From positions 122,760,112 to 122,824,111 of the forward strand of contig NC_056527.1 in assembly GCF_019175285.1 (NCBI RefSeq): a DNA stretch of 64,000 nt, given 5' to 3'. Below are positions 32,991 through 42,690 of this stretch, piece after piece (positions within the stretch are counted from its first letter, which is position 1; each line of letters begins with the position of its first letter). A program made the translations under genes and the position numbers. Source of the DNA: Sceloporus undulatus. Taxonomy: Eukaryota > Chordata > Lepidosauria > Squamata > Phrynosomatidae. A model generated the notes under the pieces. The model was not told where the DNA came from. It ran no database searches and was given only the letters and a program-made list of their open reading frames with translations.

Positions 32991-35357
32991 CTACCAGTAT
33001 GTCTGGATCTCCGAACGCCTCCAGGTCTGCAAGCGAGAAAGGACCAGAGCCGCAGCCCGAGAGGTGCCCAGTGGTTCGCCGTTGGTGAGGGTGCCCTTTC
33101 CCAGACGGGAAAGGGCACTGGGAGGCGAAGGACCCATCGCTTGCCGTATGATGTAGTTCTTCCCATGGTTGTTATCCCAATAAACTTTCTGGCCACAGTG
33201 AAAGGAAATACAAAACTCAATGGTGTCACAGGGAGCTGGCCCTTTAGGTAGTGGGACCTCAAAGGAGAAGGTATCCGTGTCGGTGTAACCGTAGGTGTTG
33301 GGCATGTACTGGCAACCGATATCACAGAACCTCCTCCAGGAGTCAAAGGTAATGCGGATGTACACTTCCTTCTCGTAGCTGATGTTTATGACCTTGACGG
33401 TCCCCGAGATAGACTTCTCCTGGATCAGGCAGTTCTCCAGGCAGACAAAGCCACTCTGCAGGCGGCTGCGGAAAGCCATGTAGTCGGCGGACGGTTGGGG
33501 GAAATCCAGCATGTATTTTCTCGGCTCGGGACGAGAGCCCCGCAGCTTGTTCCGGAAGTTGGTCAAGTGGGACAGAGCCTGCTGGAGATCGCAGAGGTCT
33601 TCCTCGATTTTGGAGAAGATCCGGACGGCCGTGAGCGAGAAGCCCTTCATGTCCGCAAAGACCACCCTCTTCTTTTTCTTGCTGCGGCACCCTTTGGCCG
33701 TATCCGGCTGCCTTTCCGGTTCCACGGAGAATTTATTGTTCAGGCAGGGGCGCAAGGGCTGGTGGCCCAAACCTTCCCGCAGCTCTTCATAGGAGTCTAG
33801 CAGCTTCCGGATGGGAGGCGGGTGGCTCAAGCAAAGCCTCCTGGCCAAGTCGATGGGAGTGGCTCTGGGGGCAATGGCCCGGGTGCCAAACACCTGGAAA
33901 AGGCTGAAGGCAGAAGATGGCATTAGCAGCCGGTTTGGAAATGCCTCACCAGAAAGAGAAAACAAGTCAGGATGTGACTCTTCCATGCACACCTTATTTG
34001 TTGTTGTATGCCTTCAAGTCATATCCGACTGATGGCGACCCAAAGGCAAACTTATCATGGGGTTTTCTGGGCACATTTCTTCAAATGGTTTGCCATTGCC
34101 ATCCTCTGAGGCCAAGAGGGTGTGACTCGCCCAAGATCACCCAAAGCGGGGCTTTTATGGCCGAGAAGGGATTTGAATCCTGGTCTCTCAGTGCCCTACT
34201 CTCAGCCATTAAACCATGCTGGCTCTTGGAAAGGACGGTAATGTTCAGTAAAGTGGAAGGCAGTACGAAAACCCCCTTAAAATGGGCAATTGCGTAATCT
34301 AGAATGAACTTCATTTTGTTGTATGCCTTCATCTTCACGCTAGGTTGCCTTTTCGTGGGGTTTTCTTAGAAAGATTTGTTCAGGGAGGGTTTGCCATTGC
34401 CTTCCTCTGAGAGACTGTGACTAGAACCAGGGTTTCCATGATGAAATGGGAATTCAGATCCTAGTCCCCTGAAATCCTAGCCCAGAATTTAAGACCACTG
34501 GACTGCACTAGCTGTCCCTGAACATAGTTCATATCCTAAAGAATTAAACCAGGCACTTTCCGCATCCCCAGCCTATGTCCGAAAATGCAACTTATTGGAA
34601 GAAATCAATTCTTTTCACAAGTGCAAGGAAGGATGCCAGTTTCCTCCTCTTCCTGGCTTGATCCCCATTGGCATCAAGGTAACTGCTTAGCATGAAACCC
34701 ATTGGGTGATCTTGGGCAAGTCACTCTCTCTCAGCCACAGGGGAAGGCAATGGCAAATCCCCTCTGAACAAACCTTGTCAAGAAAACCCCATGACAGGGT
34801 TGCCGTAAGTCAAAGACAACTTGAAAGTCACACAACAACAACAACAAACTGCTTAGGTTGACCAAAGAAATACTGGGCGATGCCTCACATATAGGCTGCA
34901 TCTGCACTGAAGAATTAATGCAGTTGAAGGCTATCTAGCTGAAGAAACTACAAATCCCATAGCATGGAGCAATAGCAGTCAAAGTGGCATCAAATGGCAT
35001 TATTTCTGCAGTGCAGATGCAGCTAAGATCAGGAAAGACGCAGGTATTTCCCCTCCCTCCCTCCCTTTTTCTCCCTCCTTTTCCTTCCCTTCCTATTTCC
35101 CTCCCTCCCTTCTTGCTTTAGTTCTTTCCTTTTCCTCCCTCCTCCTTCCTTCCTTCCCTTTTCTCTTTTCTTCCTTTTTTCTTTGTCCCTTCCTCCCTTT
35201 TTTAGTTCTTTCTTTCCTTTCCCCCCTCCCCTTCTTTCTTTAGTACTTTCCTTTTTTCTCTCCCTCCTTCTTCCTTTCTTTCTTTCATTCTTTCTTTCTC
35301 TTCCTTCCTTGGAAGGCTTGCAAAGCCACTTNNNNNNNNNNACTCTCCGCAGCTCAT
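32991..35357 (-). CDS. PPP1R3C-like glycogen-targeting subunit of protein phosphatase 1 (two exons)
   Basis: This subunit would bring PP1 to glycogen and glycogen synthase, promoting glycogen storage. Exon 2 (32991-33893) encodes 300 residues. The open frame continues to 33992, but a splice acceptor (tttccag) precedes GTG at 33893. The residues that follow, VFGTRAIAP then TPIDLARRLCLSHPPP, align with PPP1R3C just after its short first exon (MSCTRMIQ). Features: PP1-docking RVVF at exon-2 residues 76-79; the DFPQPSADY motif; a CBM21 domain including SGTVKVINISYEK, ITFDSW, and WDNNHGKNY; and a divergent C-terminus ending TYW. Exon 1 (about 35334-35357) starts ATG AGC TGC (MSC) and runs into 10 Ns. 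Eight codons plus the donor fit the gap exactly, giving about 308 residues (human PPP1R3C 317). It resembles PPP1R3C more than PPP1R3B, but this locus is not the PPP1R3C locus I know, so I call it a paralogue and give no symbol. Confidence 0.85.
33998..34228 (-). mobile_element. SINE in the intron of the PPP1R3C-like gene
   Basis: Near full length, reversed: TTGTTGTATGCCTTCAAGTC, GATGGCGACCC, GGGGTTTTCTGGGCA, and AACCATGCTGGCTCT at the tRNA-like head. A second, damaged reverse copy lies at 34,316-34,510. Confidence 0.85.
34689..34857 (+). mobile_element. SINE, 5'-truncated
   Basis: GAAACCCATTGGGTGATCTTGGGCAAG is followed by the body and the tail GCCGTAAGTCAAAGACAACTTG, then (CAA)n. Confidence 0.8.
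34893..35023. mobile_element. Family-A palindromic relic, internally deleted
   Basis: AGGCTGCATCTGCACTGAAG at the left and ATTTCTGCAGTGCAGATGCAGC at the right, with much of the centre missing. Confidence 0.7.
35045..35311 (+). repeat. Long pyrimidine (CT-rich) tract
   Basis: About 270 bp made almost only of C and T, with CCTT, CTTT and CCCT runs. It lies in the intron of the PPP1R3C-like gene, whose transcribed copy is therefore purine-rich. Such mirror-like polypurine/polypyrimidine tracts can form triplexes and often stall polymerases, which fits the adjacent N gap. Confidence 0.9.
35332..35341. other. Assembly gap of 10 N
   Basis: Ten undetermined bases lie at the edge of a 270-bp pyrimidine tract, a usual cause of assembly or sequencing failure. 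The gap falls on the end of exon 1 and the splice donor of the PPP1R3C-like gene. Confidence 0.99.
35334..35357 (-). CDS. Exon 1 of the PPP1R3C-like gene, partly hidden by Ns
   Basis: On the minus strand, ATG AGC TGC GGA GAG T (35342-35357) gives MSCGE, matching the MSC start of PPP1R3C. The next ten bases (35332-35341) are N, followed by AAGTGG. If the last two Ns are GT, the donor reads GTAAGTGG and the exon has eight codons ending in phase 0. That equals human exon 1 in length and phase and joins correctly to the phase-0 acceptor at 33893. A purine sits at -3 of the ATG. The missing bases are inferred, not seen. Confidence 0.6.
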
Positions 35358-35424
35358 CTCGCCTCTTTGCAGCCTTTACCTCCAGCTCCTGATCCGATGA
35401 ATGAAAGGAGCAAGAAAGGTAAGA

Positions 35425-35540
35425 CCTCTAAGGCCACGCCCCTTCCTCACCTGGCCACGCCCCCAGGATCAGGCCCATCATGTGCTGACAGAATTGGGCC
35501 CCACACCTGGCTTGGCTCCCACTTTTTATATACATATATT
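35425..35540 (-). promoter_or_regulatory. Candidate promoter of the PPP1R3C-like gene
   Basis: Two identical 11-mers, GGCCACGCCCC (35432-35442 and 35453-35463), stand 21 bp apart. On the minus strand they read GGGGCGTGGCC, a KLF/SP-type box. A TATAAAA on the minus strand (35524-35530) lies about 170 bp upstream of the ATG, but the AT-rich block just beyond it may be repeat-derived, so it is only a possible TATA box. Confidence 0.35.
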
Positions 35541-35634
35541 TAAATATATATTTTTATTAAACATTAAAAAAAAATTAAAAACACAACAAAGCACATTGCA
35601 AAAACAAGGTTTAAACAGCTCTACTTGTGACTCG

Positions 35635-35810
35635 ACCATGTGCGCTTGCAAGCCATTTTGGACTTATGGCGACCCTATCCTGGGGCTTTCTTGGCAAGAT
35701 TTGTTCAGAGGAGCTTGGCCACGGCTTTCCCCTGAGGCTGAGAGAGTGTGACTTGCCCAAGCTCACCCAGTGGCTTTCACAGCCAAGCTGGGGATCGAAC
35801 GGTAGGGCTG
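35635..35810 (-). mobile_element. SINE, reverse orientation
   Basis: GACTTATGGCGACCCTATCC, TTCTTGGCAAGATTTGTTCAG, CTGAGGCTGAGAGAGTGTG. It lies upstream of the PPP1R3C-like promoter. Confidence 0.8.
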
Positions 35811-36177
35811 GCTCCGGAAGGAAACCTAGGAGCCGAAAGGCAAGCTAGAAGGTAGTGACCCGGGCAGAGCTCCGGTGGCATCCAATCTACTTCAGGCTTT
35901 GGAGACAATGCGTCCATCGGATTAAAATTAACCTCTTGTCAGCTAATCCTCAACAGAAGCAGCCTTGATCTGAACCCAGGAGACAAGATTTCTAAAAACA
36001 GTGGCCAGTCATGTGCCAGCTTCTCTTATTAGTGTCATGGCCAGTCCATCACCCTCTTGGCCTGGGTCAGACTCATTCTGCATCATGTCATGGGGCACCA
36101 TGGTGGCTATTGAGAAAGAATTCATCTAGCCGACCCTCCACACCCATGGGTTAAATCAACCATGTTCTAAAATCTGT

Positions 36178-36395
36178 TGCGGTCATGCGCCTTCCAAGTC
36201 TTTTCTGACTTACGGCGAACCTGTCCTGTGGTTTTCTTGGCAAGATTTGTTCAAAGGAGGTTTGCCATGGCCTTCCCCTGAGGCTGAGAGAATGGGACTT
36301 GCCCAGGGTCACCCAGTGGGTTTCATGGCCAAACTGGAAATGGAACCATGGTTTCCAGTCCTAGTCCAACACTCAAACCATTACTCCATACTAGA
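36178..36395 (-). mobile_element. SINE, reverse orientation
   Basis: CGCCTTCCAAGTCTTTTCTG, TTACGGCGAACCTGTCC and TCCAACACTCAAACCATTAC, near full length. Confidence 0.85.
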
Positions 36396-37061
36396 TATTT
36401 ACATACACAAAATAAAATATAAATAACATTCCAAAAAGCAAATCTTGGTTTTTCTACCCCATTGTATATAATGGGACTAGAGTACCCACAGATTTTGGAA
36501 TCCATGCGGAGTCCTGGAATCAAACCCCACCAGACAGCAATGTTCTACCGTAATTCAGCTCATGTTTGGCAATGTGATAGACATAATGCTGTAATAGGAT
36601 AAGATCTGGGCATATTCAGTGGGCTACCTCTTTCTGGTTGGACATTACAATGGATTAATTCTTGCAAGAAGGTCCAATAAATTGACATAAGAACCAGGAA
36701 TCAACTTTTATCACTCTAGAATACAGTCAGGCAAGCAGACTTTTGCTAAGGCAAGAGTACTCTCTGCACCTCCCTCCTCTGTTCCACAGGGTCTTCCAAT
36801 CCTACAGAACAGAAGCAGGAGAGGGATTTAGCAGTTTCCATTCAGCTGATGAATTTATAGTCTTGGACACAACCCACAGTACAAGGAAAGGATGCATCAA
36901 GGTCACTGGATCCTTTCTTTCTTGTGGAATTATTAAGATAAATTGCAAAATGTGGTGATCCTACAGAGGAAGAGGTGTTGCTGGCGGAGTACTACTTTTG
37001 GAACCAGTGAAAACACAAAGTCTTGTAAAATATTGTACGGTATTTTAGGTTGTGCATGTTC

Positions 37062-37067
37062 TTTATT
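37062..37067 (-). terminator. Candidate GINS4 polyadenylation signal
   Basis: This is the first AATAAA I noticed on the minus strand below the GINS4 stop, giving a 3' UTR of about 770 bases. It was chosen by position only. Confidence 0.35.
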
Positions 37068-37392
37068 GCCCTGTAAGAGACAAGACATTTTCTGTAGGTC
37101 TGAAAAATTTGTCAGTCCTTGATTAGTCTCTCCAAATGTTATCCAGATGCCCAAAGAGCTGCTGTTTAGCCACAAAACACAATAGCCCTAGATGTCATCC
37201 CATCTTGAATAGGCGTGTAAGGTTAAACAGTTTGTCAGTATTACCCCTAGCAGCAGCCTGCTCCACAAGTTCGCAGGCTTCAAATGTGATGCACCACACC
37301 TCCCATCATCTTCAGCCGGCACAACAGGAGCCACAATCCACCACATTTGGAGTCTGCCAGCTTTGTGGGGTAGATAAGGCTCACAGCCAGGC

Positions 37393-37487
37393 CTTGGAAA
37401 AGTTACTTTTCCAAACGACAACACCTAGAACTCCGTAACAATTGGCACGCTCTGAGAGCTGTAGTCCAGAAAAGTAACTTTTCCAAG
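37393..37487. mobile_element. Family-B MITE, 95 bp, intact-looking
   Basis: The ends CTTGGAAAAGTTACTTTTCC and AAAAGTAACTTTTCCAAG are perfect inverted copies over about 15 bp. The inner part carries GAGAGCTGTAGTCC. It lies in the presumed GINS4 3' UTR. Confidence 0.8.
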
Positions 37488-37834
37488 CCATGAAAATACC
37501 TTATTTCCATTGTCTGAATACCAGTCGTATCTCGAATAGGTCTAGTGACATCTGCTGGAGATGCAGCAGATCAGCAGAACTTCTTTTTTTGCAACCAATT
37601 TGATAGGAGAATCTCTCTTCTGCAAACTAAACTCTTCCTGCAGTAACAGCCTTCATGCTTAGATACCAGCTGGAAAGATCTCTCTTTGCAAGATGTAATC
37701 ACAGGTTGCAATCTGAGTTACAATGAGAGTCATCCGGTCACTAGAAGTTTGTGCGCAGAAATGCAGCTGGGTGGAAAAGGGCGGCCGCCAAGCAAAGGTA
37801 TGTCTTCTGCTCATTGCAAGCTGATCCTCGCAGT

Positions 37835-40800
37835 TTAGATGAGCTGCACGGCTCCGGAAGCCACCAAAGGAGCAATGGTTTTGTACCGGATCAGATGCTG
37901 GGAGTCTTTTTCCAAGTCAATTGCATACTCTCTGAAAGAAACAGACCACAAGAACAGATTATAGTCCTATACACACTTGCAGTAATGTCTTGAAGTGCAG
38001 GTGAATGCCTTGGCAATCCTCACAGCCAGGAGAACCCAAAAATGCAGGCAGCTATGTGGATTCATGGAAGGCAGCCAATTCCCATAGTTTTCAAACGGCT
38101 GTGTAGATTTCCCTACCTTTGCTCATCTGACTCTGGCTCCACCAGGATATTCTCCTGACTCTCCTTCACCCGCAAGAACACAAAGGAATCCAGGTTTGGT
38201 TTAGGAACTGTAGAGGAAAAGCAAAGGGGAAAAAAAATCTTCTCTACCATTAATGCCCAAATAGATCCCAATTGTTTGGAGAGAACTCCCTTTTCATCTC
38301 CTCTCCGGACAGAATTTGCCCCCAAATATTCTGCTATTCTGCACTTGCTTTTAAATATGTGTAGTTAGAATTAACACTAAAACCACAAAGCTATTAAACC
38401 AGGAACGCTTTAAATGCTGATAAATGGATTTAACCGATCCATCAGCTGAGCAGAGCAGTCTTATGGGAGGCATGGCAATGATTTACAGCCAAAGTTCAGT
38501 CTTTTGAGTTAATGGGAAAGAGTTAATGGGAAATGCTTAACACCCACCTAAAACAAATCAATGGGATTTAAAAGTGCCAAATCAATGGTGGCTGGTTGCA
38601 TCCACGTTGCGGAGATGGCGAGTTTTCATTTCAACTTTACAGAAACTAAAATTAACACTGAAACTACAAATCTATTAAACCAGGAACACTTTAACTACTG
38701 TATTTATAAATGGATTTCACCGATCAGTCGGCAGAGGAGAGCAGTCTTATGGGATGCAAGGATGCAAACACTATTCCCCAAAAGAGGACCAGCTTCTTGC
38801 ATAGCTCTTGTAAAACCTAGATCACTGCAGTCCAAAACACACTGCAGAAATAATCCAGATTGAGACCGCTTTAACTGCTCTGGTTTAATACTAGGGAATT
38901 CAGGGAAGTGTAATTTTTGTGAGCCTTCGCTGTCAGAGAGCTCTGCGGCCACAATAAACTAAAGTTCCCAGGATTCCCTAGCACCGAGCCAGGGCAGTTA
39001 AAGTGGTCTCTCTCAAACTGCATTATTTCTGCAGTGTGTTTTGGACCTGCCTCACAGATCCAACTATCACTGTGCTCTACCTTGCTTTTACTCTGCTTCC
39101 TCATTCTGGGGCCCTTAAGAATGTATCTGACTACAACACCCATCATCCCCAGCCAACAGCCATGCCACATTCCAACCTGACAACATGAATTCATTTCCCT
39201 GGATGAAAGGAAAGTTAGGAGCCAAGCCACCATCTTTGTACATCCTTGGAGCAGCAATCCAAATGTTTGCTCCTGGCGCTCTGCAATGTGTTTAAATGGT
39301 CCAGACAAACAAAAACCAAGCCTTGCTTACCTGTTTTGAGGAGATCCACCTTCTGTAGGTTGGGAGGCATGTGCTTCAAAGCCACGTTTTTGAGATGAGC
39401 CTCTGTGTTGGCCATGTACCTGAAAGGAAGAAAATGTCTGCCTTCAAGGAGTTCTCAAAGCTTCCTAGGCTTCTCTATCAGATTGTAAAACAGCTTCCAG
39501 GACAAAGAAAGGGATGGCATTGCAGTTCCAGCACAACGTTTCCCCTGGATGCTGCTTTAGCATCCCTGGCTCATGAAGACACCTGTGAAGCAAGCTTTGA
39601 AAGATAATGCGATGCGTTATAGGTCTTTTGGGTCCAAAACACACTGCTGAAATAATCCAGTTTGAGACCGCTTTAACTGCCCTGCTTCTGTGCTAGGGAA
39701 TCCAGGGAATTGTAGTTTATTGTGGCACCAGAGCTCTCTGACACAAAAGGCTCAATGTCTCACAAAGCCACAGTTCCCAGAATTGCCTAGCATTGAGCCG
39801 AGGCAGTTAAAGCAGTCTCAAACTGGATTATTTCTGCAGTGTGTTTTGGATCTCTTAGCTGGCCCAATGAAGAGTTTGCCCCAGATCTCAGAATTTAGAT
39901 CCATTATTATTATTATTGTGAAGTCGAAGGCTTTCACAGCTGACATCCATAGATTTTTGGGGGATTTGGGGGGGCTATGTGGCCATGTTCTAGAAGAGTT
40001 TATTCCTGATGTTTCGCTGGCATCTCCAGATGTTTCGCTGGCATTGAATAGATAGGTAAAGAAACGCCCGCTCACTCACTCACTCTTTGGCAAAAGCGAA
40101 CTCTTCCGGAGACAAGATGGATGGCTCTCCCTCTTCCCGGGTCTTCTCCTTCTCCAAGACGTGGGGGAAATACTTCTCGATCTTCAAGAAAAAATAAACG
40201 GTGGAAGAACGAGAAGCGACGACGCAACTGGCACTGAAATGCCAACGTTTGAAAGCAAGACATATTGGGGGGGAAAAGGCTGCACTGAAAATCAAGGGTG
40301 CGTCTACACTGCAGAAATAATGCAGTCTGACACTACCTTAACTGCTATGGCTCCATCCTACAGAGTCTTGGGATTTGTGCTTTTGCGAGGCACCCACACT
40401 CTTTCTTCGGTAGGAAAGGCTAAAGACTTTGTGAAACTACAAATTCCAGGATTCCATAGCACTTAAAAGCGATGCAAAACCGCATTATTATGTGAAGGAT
40501 TCTGGGAGCTGCAGTCCAAATAACATCTGGAGTATTCAAACATCTGGAGGGCTGCAGGATGCCCAAGTTTGCTCTACTAAACTAAAGGATACCAAAATAA
40601 TAATCTGTCATTCCTAACCCATGCGTGCACCTGTTTTATACTATATACCTCTTGGGGTAGGAAGCCATTACTAGGGTTTGGAAAAGTTACTTTTTCGGAT
40701 CATACACAGGAAGCAGGCATATGCAAAGAGGCTGCATCCGCACTGCAGGAATAACCCAGTTTGACACCACTTTAACTGCCATGGCTTAATGGAATTCAGA

Positions 40801-42552
40801 GAATTATAGTTTGTGGTGGCACTAGAGCTCTCTGAAAGTGAAGGCTAAACATCTCACAAAACTACAATTCCCATAATTGTATAGCATTGATCCATGGCAC
40901 TTAAAGCGGTGTCAACTTGGATTATTTCTGCAGCGCAGATGAATCCAGAGTGACCCTAATGTGCTTCCTATAGAGATCAATACCTTTGACTCTCCCAAAG
41001 AATAAAGCCGTACCTTCCGGATGCGGCAGCGCAAATAGCTGCTGAGGACATAACGGATGCGCTCAACCTCCATGCGGTGAATGCTGACCTTCAGGTCGCC
41101 TCTCTTGGCCCTCTTCAGATTCTCCTCCTGCCGAGACACAGATTAAAAGACATTTTGCAAGAGGAAGGGCTTTCTTACCATTCGCACCAAACGTTATGTA
41201 TAAAGTTGCCTCCAGGCTATGTTTATAAGGTATATATGGCTGCTGTGCTCCTCCCAGTTGCTTCCGACCGAGGGCGACCCTAAGGCAACCCTATCCTGGG
41301 GGTTTCTTGGCAAGATCCCTTTGGATCCTCTTACCATGTGTTCCAGTTGTTCAATGACGCACTCGACAATTTCCGATTTGCTCTCCAGCAGTTCAGGGGA
41401 AAACTTCTCATTCATCCAAGCCTGGAAAAGGAAAGAAAGCAATGGAGATTGCCCAGCTCTTTTCAGATTGAGAGACGCTTTCCCCAGACATCATACATAC
41501 TGTATATGGCTTGCCCTCCGTGTCCAGGGACTTTTAGTCCACCAATTCAACCAGGGCTTGAATATATATATATATATATATATATGATGACACATTCCCA
41601 AAAGCAATCCCTGATTTTGCCATTTTATACAAAGGACACCATATTACTACCCTATTGTCTACAATGGTATCCATTGGGTGCTGATGGTCCTGGAACCATG
41701 CCAGGGGATTCTGGGAGTTGCAATCCCCCCCCAATAACTTGCCATGTCGATGGGAGGGATTCTAGGAGATGGCCAAGAGGGGCATTCTGGGAACTGTAGT
41801 CCTTCAATAACCTGTCATACAGATGGGAGAGATTGTGGGAGCTGGCTGGGGGATTCTGGGAGTTGTAATCCCCCCATAAATTGTCATGCTGATCAGAGGG
41901 GATTGTAGGAGCTGGCTGGGGGGTTCTGGGTGCTGTCATTCCCCAATAACATGTCATACTGATAGGATTCTGGGAGCTGGCTGGGGGATTTAGGTAACTG
42001 TGCTCCCTCCAATAACTAATCATGCTGATGGGAGGGATTCTGGGAGTTGTAGTCCGCCCAATAAGTTGTCATGCTGATGGGAGGAATTCTAGGAGCTTGT
42101 TGGGAGATTCTGGGAATTGTAGTCCCCCCAATAATTTATCATGCTGATGGGAGGAATTCTAGGAGCTTGCTAGGGGATTCTGGGACTTGTAGCCCCATCC
42201 AATAACTTACCAATTCTGCTGGGAGGAATTCTAGGAACTAGCTGGGGGGTTCTGGGAGTTGTAGTCCCTCCCAGTAGCTTGCCACAGTGATGAGAGGGAT
42301 TCTAGGAGCTTGCTAGGGGATTCTGGGAGTTGTGGTGCCCCCAAATAACTTGCCATGCTGATGGGAGGGATTCTGGGAGTTGCAGCCCCCCCCCCCCGTT
42401 CTCTGCCATAATAAAGGAGGGGATGTGTAGTCCCCCCGGGGCCTGACCTGCTCCAGGTGGCGGATGAGCTGGGCCGGGGTCAGCACCACCTCTTCCTCCT
42501 CCTCTTCATTCGCCTCCGGATCCGCCATTGACTTCCCTGGATCTCCCGCCAT
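37835..42552 (-). CDS. GINS4: GINS complex subunit 4 (SLD5), complete in 7 exons
   Basis: GINS4 is one of four subunits of GINS, which joins CDC45 and MCM2-7 in the CMG helicase at replication forks. Coding exons, 5' to 3' on the minus strand: 42448-42552, 41335-41421, 41014-41127, 40084-40181, 39331-39419, 38117-38207, 37835-37931. Phases close to 226 residues (human 223). Recognisable blocks are VVLTPAQLI, AWMNEKFSPELLESK, RIRYVLSSYLRCR, FPHVLEKEKTREEGEP, NVALKHMPPNLQKVDL, and IAPLVASGAVQLI at the C-terminus. An acidic run of six Glu lies near the N-terminus. Two in-frame starts, at 42552 and 42528, share the same GTCAATGGCGG context; the longer is used here. The donor of exon 4 splits a GAG codon at GA/GTGAGTG. 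No break is seen. Confidence 0.97.
38831..39045. mobile_element. Family-A variant in GINS4 intron 5
   Basis: TIRs TCCAAAACACACTGCAGAAA and TTTCTGCAGTGTGTTTTGGA match almost perfectly. The inner arms are as in family A. Confidence 0.85.
39633..39850. mobile_element. Family-A variant in GINS4 intron 4
   Basis: The same TIRs as the copy at 38,831-39,045 (TCCAAAACACACTGC), so the two introns flanking exon 5 each hold one copy of the same subfamily. Confidence 0.85.
40298..40492. mobile_element. Family-A relic in GINS4 intron 3
   Basis: GTGCGTCTACACTGCAGAAA head with arms TGCAGTCTGACACTACC; the right end is degraded. Confidence 0.7.
40730..40946. mobile_element. Family-A relic in GINS4 intron 3, second copy
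   Basis: GGCTGCATCCGCACTGCAGG and TTTCTGCAGCGCAGATGAAT bracket a 217-bp palindrome. Confidence 0.8.
41243..41327 (-). mobile_element. SINE 3'-tail fragment beside GINS4 exon 2
   Basis: CCGACCGAGGGCGACCCTAAGG, then GGGGTTTCTTGGCAAGATCC. It ends about 6 bp from the GTAAGA donor of exon 2. Confidence 0.7.
41560..41586 (+). repeat. (AT)n microsatellite
   Basis: About thirteen AT units in GINS4 intron 1, just left of the minisatellite. Confidence 0.9.
41690..42397. repeat. Minisatellite of about ten 70-bp units in GINS4 intron 1
   Basis: Ten diverged units, marked by CCAATAACTT-like words at about 41732, 41806, 41876, 41943, 42009, 42058, 42128, 42199, 42270 and 42342, mostly 66-74 bp apart. 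Most also contain GATTCTGGGAGTTGTAGTCC or a variant. The array stops about 50 bp before the exon 1 donor and ends in a run of about 11 C. The GGGAGTTGTAGT word is shared with DNA-transposon relics in the window, from which the unit may have arisen. Confidence 0.9.
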
Positions 42553-42690
42553 TGACTTCCAACTAGGTTCCCGCGGCGGTGACGTCAGCGCCTCTGAACA
42601 AGCGCGGGAAAAAGGGAGGCACGCCCCGCCCCTTTATACATATGCATGAAGAGAACACGCCCCTTCGAGCCTTTTAAAGGGGCCGCGACG
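42553..42690 (-). promoter_or_regulatory. GINS4 promoter with TATA, GC-box, E2F and CRE motifs
   Basis: Reading towards the gene on the minus strand: TATAAAGG (42631-42638), GGGGCGGGG-type GC box (42624-42632), TTTCCCGCGC (42602-42611, an E2F consensus) and TGACGTCA (42580-42587, a perfect palindromic CRE). The TATA position predicts a start near 42,602, about 50 bp before the first ATG. E2F control is expected for a replication-fork gene; the motifs are seen, their use is inferred. Confidence 0.65.

Noticed and set aside
33343-33690. 115-codon minus-strand ORF inside the PPP1R3C-like exon
   Set aside because: A shadow frame of the conserved CBM21 coding sequence.
33894-33992. N-terminal extension of the PPP1R3C-like frame (starting MCMEESHPDLF)
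   Set aside because: It precedes a good splice acceptor (tttccag) exactly where family members begin exon 2, and its residues match nothing in PPP1R3C. It is intronic.
38831-39045. Family-A hairpins as microRNA precursors
   Set aside because: They occur as many diverged copies with long TIRs and no conserved mature-sized arm; transposon relics explain them better.
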